The notes beneath the pieces were generated by a model that did not search any database, was not told the DNA's origin, and saw only the letters and a program-made list of their open reading frames with translations. DNA of 37,384 bases from Burkholderiaceae bacterium. Lineage in GTDB: Bacteria; Pseudomonadota; Gammaproteobacteria; Burkholderiales; Burkholderiaceae. The stretch is from assembly GCA_021166835.1 (NCBI GenBank), contig JAJPEN010000022.1, forward strand, positions 1 to 37,384. The letters are read 5' to 3'. This document shows, in pieces, positions 32,282 through 37,384 of this stretch (position 1 is its first letter; every line of letters begins with the position of its first letter). The position numbers were made by a program, and so were the translations under genes.

Positions 32282-33141
32282 GCCGTCCTGCCGAGCAGCC
32301 CGGCCGGGCGTACGATCAGCACCAGCACCAGGATGCCGAAGCTGGCGACGTCGCGATAGGTCGGTCCGACGTAGAGCGCCGTCAACGATTCGATGACGCC
32401 GAGCGCGAGACCGCCGACGATGACGCCGAGCGGATTGTCCAGTCCGCCGATGATTGCGATGACGAACGACTTCGCGGTGAGCGGCCCGCCGATGTACGGG
32501 TTGATCTGCGACACCAGTCCGTACAGGCCGCCGGCGACGCCGGCGAGCGCCGCACCGAGGCCGAAGGTGAGCGCGTAGATGCGTTTCGGGCTCACGCCGT
32601 ACAGCCGCGCGGCGACCAGGTTCTGTGCCGAGGCGCGGATGCCGCGGCCGATGCGCGTGTGCAGCAGGAACAGCCACATGGCAACGGTGAGGCCGATCGC
32701 GATCGCGAAGGCCGCGACCTGCACGGTGGGCAGCGTGACGGGGCCGAGCGCGAAGTTGTTGCCCGCATAGCGCGGATTGATCGCGCGGAAATCCGCCGAG
32801 AACCAGAACTGCGCGAGCCAGGCCAGCGCCACCTCGAGTCCGAAGGTGATCAGCAGCGTGTTGAACATCGGCGCGCGGATCACGAGGTTCAGGATGCCGC
32901 GCTGGATCGCGTAGCCGAGCGCGAACAACGCCACCGCCGTGATCGGCAGCGCCGCGAAGGGATCGATGCCGGCGCGCGTGAACAGCATCCACGTCGCATA
33001 GCCGCCCACCATGATCAGCGCGCCGTGCGCGAGGTTCACGATGTTCAGCACGCCCCACACGAGGGCGAGCCCCAGCGCCATCAGCGCGTAGAGCCCGCCC
33101 AGCAGGATGCCGTTGACGAGGATCTGGAGAAGGAGATCCAC
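32278..33141 (-). CDS. LivH-type ABC transporter permease (operon 2, GTG start)
   Basis: 287 residues from a GTG at 33141; no ATG fits the family N-terminus. LivH markers are LLLQILVNGILLGGLYALMALGLALVWGVLNIVNLAHGALIMVGGY, RASAQNLVAARLYGVSPKRIYALTFGLGAALAGVAGGLYGL and VIAIIGGLDNPLGVIVGGLALG. The GTG lies 14 bp after the binding-protein stop (33156-33158) with AAGCAG as the only ribosome binding candidate. No hairpin separates binding-protein and permease genes here, unlike operon 1. Confidence 0.92.
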   Translation of the reverse strand: MDLLLQILVNGILLGGLYALMALGLALVWGVLNIVNLAHGALIMVGGYATWMLFTRAGIDPFAALPITAVALFALGYAIQRGILNLVIRAPMFNTLLITFGLEVALAWLAQFWFSADFRAINPRYAGNNFALGPVTLPTVQVAAFAIAIGLTVAMWLFLLHTRIGRGIRASAQNLVAARLYGVSPKRIYALTFGLGAALAGVAGGLYGLVSQINPYIGGPLTAKSFVIAIIGGLDNPLGVIVGGLALGVIESLTALYVGPTYRDVASFGILVLVLIVRPAGLLGRTA

Positions 33142-33155
33142 GTCGCGGATCTGCT

Positions 33156-34346
33156 TCAGCGCTTGTCCCAGGCCAGCAGCGGATACTGCATCTTCCCGAC
33201 GAAGCGCTCGCCGGAGAAGATCGGCACCACCTCGTCGTGCTGGATCTGCACCATCGTCTGCGGCAGGTCGATCTGCCCGGTGGGACCGAACTTGATGTGG
33301 CCGTACAGGCTGTCGAAGTCGACCTTCGCCAGCGCGTCGCGCACTTTCGCGTGATCGGTGCTGCCGGCGGCCTCGATCGCCTTCACGTAGGCCTCGATCG
33401 CGGCCACGCCGGCGGCCGCGTGGTAGTCGGGCTCGTAGCCGAAGCGCTTCTTCCAGTCCTGCGCGAATTTCTGCGCGTCGCCGAACCATGGATCCTTCAA
33501 CTGCGGCGACGGCAGCCATGCGGTCATGCCGGAGGCGCCGTTGGCGTCCTCGCCGAGCGCCTGGCGGAAATCGGCGCTGGGCACGCCGACCGTGAGCGAG
33601 TACATCTTGGGTTCGACGTCCAGGCTCTTGGCCTGGCGGATGAAGTTCAGCCCTTCGGTCTCGTGGCAGGCCATGAGAACGGCGTCTACGCCGGCGCTCT
33701 TGATGCGCGACAGCAGCGACGAGAAGTCGGAAGCGTTGCTGCTGTAGCGTTCGTCGATCACGACGTCGAAACCGGCCTTCTTCAGCAGGTCGCGCGTGCC
33801 CTTGGCCACCGAAACGTCGAAGGAATCGTCGGCGTACAGCAGCGCGACCTTCTGCGGCTTCGGATCGAGCTTGCGCATCGCCTCGATCGTGCTGCCGAAG
33901 TAGTCGCTCGCCGGGGCGAGCGTGCCGAAAATGTACTTGTAGCCGCGGCTGTAGATCTGGTCGGAGGCGCCGCCGCCCTGCACCATCGGCACCTGGTTCT
34001 TCTCGGCGATGGACGAGTCGGCGAGGATGAAATTGCTGGCGAAGCCGCCGAGCAGGAAGTCGACCTTGTCCTGCGAGAGCAGCTGCACGTACTGGCGCAC
34101 GCTCAGGTTGACGTCGGACTGGTTGTCGAGGATCTGGACCGCCAGTTTTTCCTGTTTGGCACCGACCTTCACGCCGCCCTCGGCGTTGATCCGGTCGATG
34201 GCGAACTGGTAGGCGTCCTTGTAATAGCGCCCGGTGTTGGCCACCGGTCCGGTGAGCTGGGTGGACGCGCCGAAGGTTACGGTCTGGGCCACGGCCGGGC
34301 CTGCGGCAAGCAGGCCGGCTGCGAGCAACAGCGATGCACGATACAT
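33156..34346 (-). CDS. Branched-chain-amino-acid-type ABC transporter substrate-binding protein (operon 2)
   Basis: 396 residues with the signal peptide [21 protein letters not shown] (cleavage after residue ~20). Mature features are [86 protein letters not shown] and [28 protein letters not shown]. This type often binds amides, short peptides or aromatic acids rather than leucine; the ligand is not predictable here. GGAGG lies six bases before the ATG on the minus strand. It heads a five-gene minus-strand operon. The 194-bp gap upstream to the helicase gene presumably holds the operon promoter; I see no confident -35/-10 pair in it. Confidence 0.93.
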   Translation of the reverse strand: MYRASLLLAAGLLAAGPAVAQTVTFGASTQLTGPVANTGRYYKDAYQFAIDRINAEGGVKVGAKQEKLAVQILDNQSDVNLSVRQYVQLLSQDKVDFLLGGFASNFILADSSIAEKNQVPMVQGGGASDQIYSRGYKYIFGTLAPASDYFGSTIEAMRKLDPKPQKVALLYADDSFDVSVAKGTRDLLKKAGFDVVIDERYSSNASDFSSLLSRIKSAGVDAVLMACHETEGLNFIRQAKSLDVEPKMYSLTVGVPSADFRQALGEDANGASGMTAWLPSPQLKDPWFGDAQKFAQDWKKRFGYEPDYHAAAGVAAIEAYVKAIEAAGSTDHAKVRDALAKVDFDSLYGHIKFGPTGQIDLPQTMVQIQHDEVVPIFSGERFVGKMQYPLLAWDKR

Positions 34347-34540
34347 AGAGGACCTCCCTGGGTCGTGGTGGATGTCCTCCTCCCGATTGGGTTGTGGTTT
34401 CCGCGGCTCCTCGCGAACGGTTGTCGTTGTCGAACAGTATGAGAGCGGCGCAAAACTCCCTGTCGGGATCAGAGGGATCGCCGCCGATGCCGGTGCTTGC
34501 TCGCCGCGACTGCCTGCCGCAGCGATCGAAAGCGGGAACG

Positions 34541-37384
34541 TCAGAACAGCTTGTGCTGCCGCTGTTCCCTTCGCTGCTCGCGCGCGGGCGTCGCCTGCTG
34601 CCGCAGCAGCTCGTGCGCGATGTCGCCGAGGAAAGGCGAGGGCGGCAACCTGCGACGCTCGCCGCGCCAGCTGCGCTCGACCGCGCGGCTGAGAATGAGC
34701 CGGTTCCTGGCGCGCGTCATCGCGACGTAGAACAGGCGGCGCTCCTCGGCGTCGGGGCCGCTCGTGTTCGCGGCATCGTCGGCCGCGCCCCAGGAGAACG
34801 GCACGAGGCCGTCTTCGAGCCCGACCACGAAGACGACGGCGAACTCCAGTCCTTTTGCGGCGTGCATCGTGAGCAGCGATACCCGGTCGGCGCGCGCGTC
34901 CCAGAAGTCCGCTTCGGTCGAAAGCGCGACCTGCTCGCGCAACTGCTCCTCGTCTCCCGTTTCAGCGAGCGTGGCGAGCCAGCGTCTGGCTTCGTCGAGC
35001 GCCGCCATGTCGGGGGCGTCTTCCTCTTGACGTAAGTGCTCCGCCGCGGCGGCGATGCGCGCGGGCAGATCGCGCTCGCGCAGATCGGGCTCCTGCGTCG
35101 CGAGCCTGGCGAGCAGGGCGCGCACCGCGGCGTGGCTGGCGAGGGCCGCGGGCGTGCTCTTCTTGAACGGAATGCCGGCCCGGTCGAGCGCTTCCCGCAG
35201 CACGGCCGCCTGCGCATCGGTGCGGTAGAGCACGGCGAAATCGGCGAAGCCGAGCGGCCGGTCGCCGTTCGCCACAGGCTGCGCCCTGTCGGCCGTCAGG
35301 AGATCGTGCCCGCCCAGCAGGCTCTCGATCGTGGCGGCGACGAACTCGGCCTCCGCGCGTTCGGTCGACGCAGCGTGGATGGTGATCGGCTCGAGCATCG
35401 GCCGGGTGATGTCCTCGGGCGCTGCGTTGCCGATGACCTGGGATGCAGCGGTGACGATGGTGCCGCTGCAGCGGTAGTTGCGCCCCAGACGCACCGTGCG
35501 CGTCGAGGGGAAGTCGCGCCCGAACTGCGAGAAGCACGCGGCGTTCGCACCGCGGAATCCGTAGATCGCCTGGTTCGGATCGCCGATCACGCAGACGTTG
35601 CCGTCGGGCGCTGCGAGCAGGCGCAGCAGCGCGTATTGCCGGTCGTCGACGTCCTGGAACTCGTCGACGCAGACGTGGCGGAAGCGCTGGCGCCAGCGCG
35701 CAGCGATTTCGGCATTCGCCTGCAGGATCTCGACCGGCAGGCCCACGAGATCGTCGAAGTCGACCCAGTTGCGTTCCCTGCCGATCCGGCGGCAGGCGGC
35801 GAGCGCGGCGGCGACTTCTGCGTCCGCGGGTGCCGCGCCCGTGCGCTTGAGCATCGAGACCGTCTTCAGCAGCCGCATGGCCCTGCTTTCGGAGATGCCC
35901 TGGTCCGCGGCGAGCGCGGCAGCGCGCTCGCGCTCGTCGGCGACGCGAAAGTCCGGCTGCAGACCGGCCGCCTCGCCATCGGCGTGCAGGAGCGTCAATC
36001 CCAGCGAATGGAAGGTGTGTACCGCGCATTCCCCGGCGCCGTCCGGAACGAGCGCTGACAGTCGCTCGCGCAGTTCCTGCGCCGCACGGCGCGTGAAGGT
36101 GATGGCCAGGCACGAGGCTGCGGGCATGCCGCGCTCGAACACGAGATGCGCGATGCGGTGCGTGATCATGCGCGTCTTGCCGGAGCCGGGGCCGGCCACC
36201 ACGACGAGCGGCCCATCCACGGTTTCCGCCGCACAGGCCTGATCCGCATCGAGCCCGGCGAGGACGCCGCCGCGGCCGGAAGCGGCTCGAGTCGCCGGCG
36301 GTGGAGCGGCCGGTTCCTGCGGTTCGGGCGCCGCCGGCGCGGATCGGGTCCTGGTGCGCGTGCGTCGTTGCACGGGCGCATCGAACAGCAGTGCACCGCG
36401 GGTCAGGCGATCCAGCTCGCCGTCCTCGAACAGGCGGATCACGCCGTACTCGCCGTCGTAGCCTGCCTGCCGGATCACGGTGCCGGCGCGCAGCCGGCTC
36501 ACGGCCTCGCCGAGCAGCGGGTCGACCCGGCCGATGTCTTCGACGGGCGCGTCTTCGAGCACGGTGAAGTCGGCGCCCAGCGCGGCGGTGGTGCGATCGT
36601 AGGCTCGCTGCACGCCGAGCGAGGCGACGCCGCCGCCCACGATCTCGGCGAGGATCTCGGGCAGCGGGACCAGGCTCGTCACCTCGCCTGCCGTGGGCGG
36701 CGGCACGAGGCTCGCCTCGTCGCGGTCGGCCAGCTTATCCACGCGGTGCGCCACGCCCACCGTCACGCGATTGCCGCACACCGGGCAGCGGCCTTCGTGG
36801 GCGAGGGTCTCGGCCGGATCGAAGCGCACGCCGCAGGCGCGGTGTCCGTCGAGATGGTATTTGCCTTCCTCCGGGAAGAACTCCACCGTGCCCTCGTAGC
36901 CTTCGCCGGTTTGCAGCGCGCGGCGGATGGCGAAGAAATCGGGTTCGCAGGAGAAGCGCGTCGCCTCGCGGCCGAGCTTGGCCGGCGAGTGCGCATCGGA
37001 ACTGGAGATAAGGCGGTAGCGGTCGAGCGAGGACACTCGCCAGTTCATCGCCGGATCGGAGGACAGGCCCGTCTCCACCGCGAAGATGTGGTCGCACAGG
37101 TCGCCGTAGCATTCGTGGATGGAGTCGAAGCCGGACTGCGAGCCGAGCGCCGAGAACCACGGCGTCCAGATGTGCGCGGGAACGAGATAGGCGTCGGGCC
37201 CGGACTGCAGGGCCACTTCGAGCAGATCGCGCGAGTCCAGGCCCAGGATGGGCCGACCGTCCGACGTGATGTTGCCGATGCGGCCGAGGCTGGCCGCGAG
37301 GCGGTCGGCGGTGGCGAAATCGGGAACGTAGATCAGGTGATGAACCTTTCGCGTGCGCTCGCCCTTCTTGTAGATCGTCGAGAT
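34541..37384 (-). CDS. EndoQ-like PHP domain fused to UvrD-type helicase (N-terminus outside window)
   Basis: 947 residues visible; the start lies beyond the window. Visible residues 1-~225 match the endonuclease Q/TIGR00375 type: [47 protein letters not shown] (PHP metal ligand region, ~127-134) and a zinc-finger-like HRACGVRF...[23 protein letters not shown] (Cys184, 200, 203). After a ~100-residue linker the helicase begins: Walker A AGPGSGKT (397-404), then motif [17 protein letters not shown]-type [28 protein letters not shown] and [16 protein letters not shown]. EndoQ cuts beside deaminated bases; UvrD unwinds DNA 3'-5'. A combined nick-and-unwind repair enzyme is plausible. Confidence 0.92.
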   Translation of the reverse strand: MSTIYKKGERTRKVHHLIYVPDFATADRLAASLGRIGNITSDGRPILGLDSRDLLEVALQSGPDAYLVPAHIWTPWFSALGSQSGFDSIHECYGDLCDHIFAVETGLSSDPAMNWRVSSLDRYRLISSSDAHSPAKLGREATRFSCEPDFFAIRRALQTGEGYEGTVEFFPEEGKYHLDGHRACGVRFDPAETLAHEGRCPVCGNRVTVGVAHRVDKLADRDEASLVPPPTAGEVTSLVPLPEILAEIVGGGVASLGVQRAYDRTTAALGADFTVLEDAPVEDIGRVDPLLGEAVSRLRAGTVIRQAGYDGEYGVIRLFEDGELDRLTRGALLFDAPVQRRTRTRTRSAPAAPEPQEPAAPPPATRAASGRGGVLAGLDADQACAAETVDGPLVVVAGPGSGKTRMITHRIAHLVFERGMPAASCLAITFTRRAAQELRERLSALVPDGAGECAVHTFHSLGLTLLHADGEAAGLQPDFRVADERERAAALAADQGISESRAMRLLKTVSMLKRTGAAPADAEVAAALAACRRIGRERNWVDFDDLVGLPVEILQANAEIAARWRQRFRHVCVDEFQDVDDRQYALLRLLAAPDGNVCVIGDPNQAIYGFRGANAACFSQFGRDFPSTRTVRLGRNYRCSGTIVTAASQVIGNAAPEDITRPMLEPITIHAASTERAEAEFVAATIESLLGGHDLLTADRAQPVANGDRPLGFADFAVLYRTDAQAAVLREALDRAGIPFKKSTPAALASHAAVRALLARLATQEPDLRERDLPARIAAAAEHLRQEEDAPDMAALDEARRWLATLAETGDEEQLREQVALSTEADFWDARADRVSLLTMHAAKGLEFAVVFVVGLEDGLVPFSWGAADDAANTSGPDAEERRLFYVAMTRARNRLILSRAVERSWRGERRRLPPSPFLGDIAHELLRQQATPAREQRREQRQHKLF

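Overview
The window is about 37 kb of very GC-rich, densely packed proteobacterial chromosome. Codon usage, gene content (two LivKHMGF-type uptake operons, NitT/TauT-type transporter, YeeE/SulP transporters, Hsp20-Lon) and small intergenic gaps suggest a betaproteobacterium, probably Burkholderiales or Rhodocyclales. That placement is inferred; there is no rRNA or marker gene to fix it. I found no tRNA, rRNA, CRISPR array, prophage or complete insertion sequence. No gene-free stretch exceeds about 200 bases.

Layout. 1-5.7 kb: the tail of an unknown gene, a hemerythrin-like protein, a DUF421/YetF membrane protein, a CinA-type amidase, then a small LuxR-type regulator, a YeeE/YedE sulfur transporter and a SulP anion transporter, and a CopG-like protein. 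5.9-9.3 kb: acylphosphatase facing an Hsp20-Lon stress operon. 9.5-14.2 kb: the first complete branched-chain-amino-acid-type ABC operon (plus strand). 14.2-17.3 kb: a NitT/TauT-type ATPase and a fused double permease (minus strand, no binding protein nearby). 17.3-19.8 kb: CoA-binding protein, O-acetylhomoserine sulfhydrylase (MetY) and MOSC protein. 19.8-21.9 kb: radical SAM/SPASM protein, CBS protein and thioredoxin-like protein, with a 157-bp MITE-like element between the last two. 21.9-26 kb: meso-diaminopimelate dehydrogenase, a YeiH exporter divergent from a LysR regulator, and a thioesterase-like protein. 26-28.8 kb: a sulfur-handling cluster of cysteine desulfurase divergent from an ArsR-rhodanese fusion, a DsrE-like protein and a small secreted protein. 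28.8-34.3 kb: an M23 peptidase and a second LivKHMGF-type operon (minus strand). 34.5 kb to the end: an EndoQ-like PHP domain fused to a UvrD helicase, cut by the window edge.

The recurring theme is sulfur: YeeE (thiosulfate-type uptake), SulP, MetY, YeiH, rhodanese, DsrE and cysteine desulfurase all sit within 26 kb. The 26-28.8 kb cluster looks like a self-regulated sulfane-sulfur relay and is the best candidate for a poorly described system. Other items worth following are the EndoQ-UvrD fusion, the MITE with a target-site duplication across a stop codon, a dyad wrapped around a perfect -10 box upstream of sulP, and several microscopic tandem duplications that reshape gene ends.
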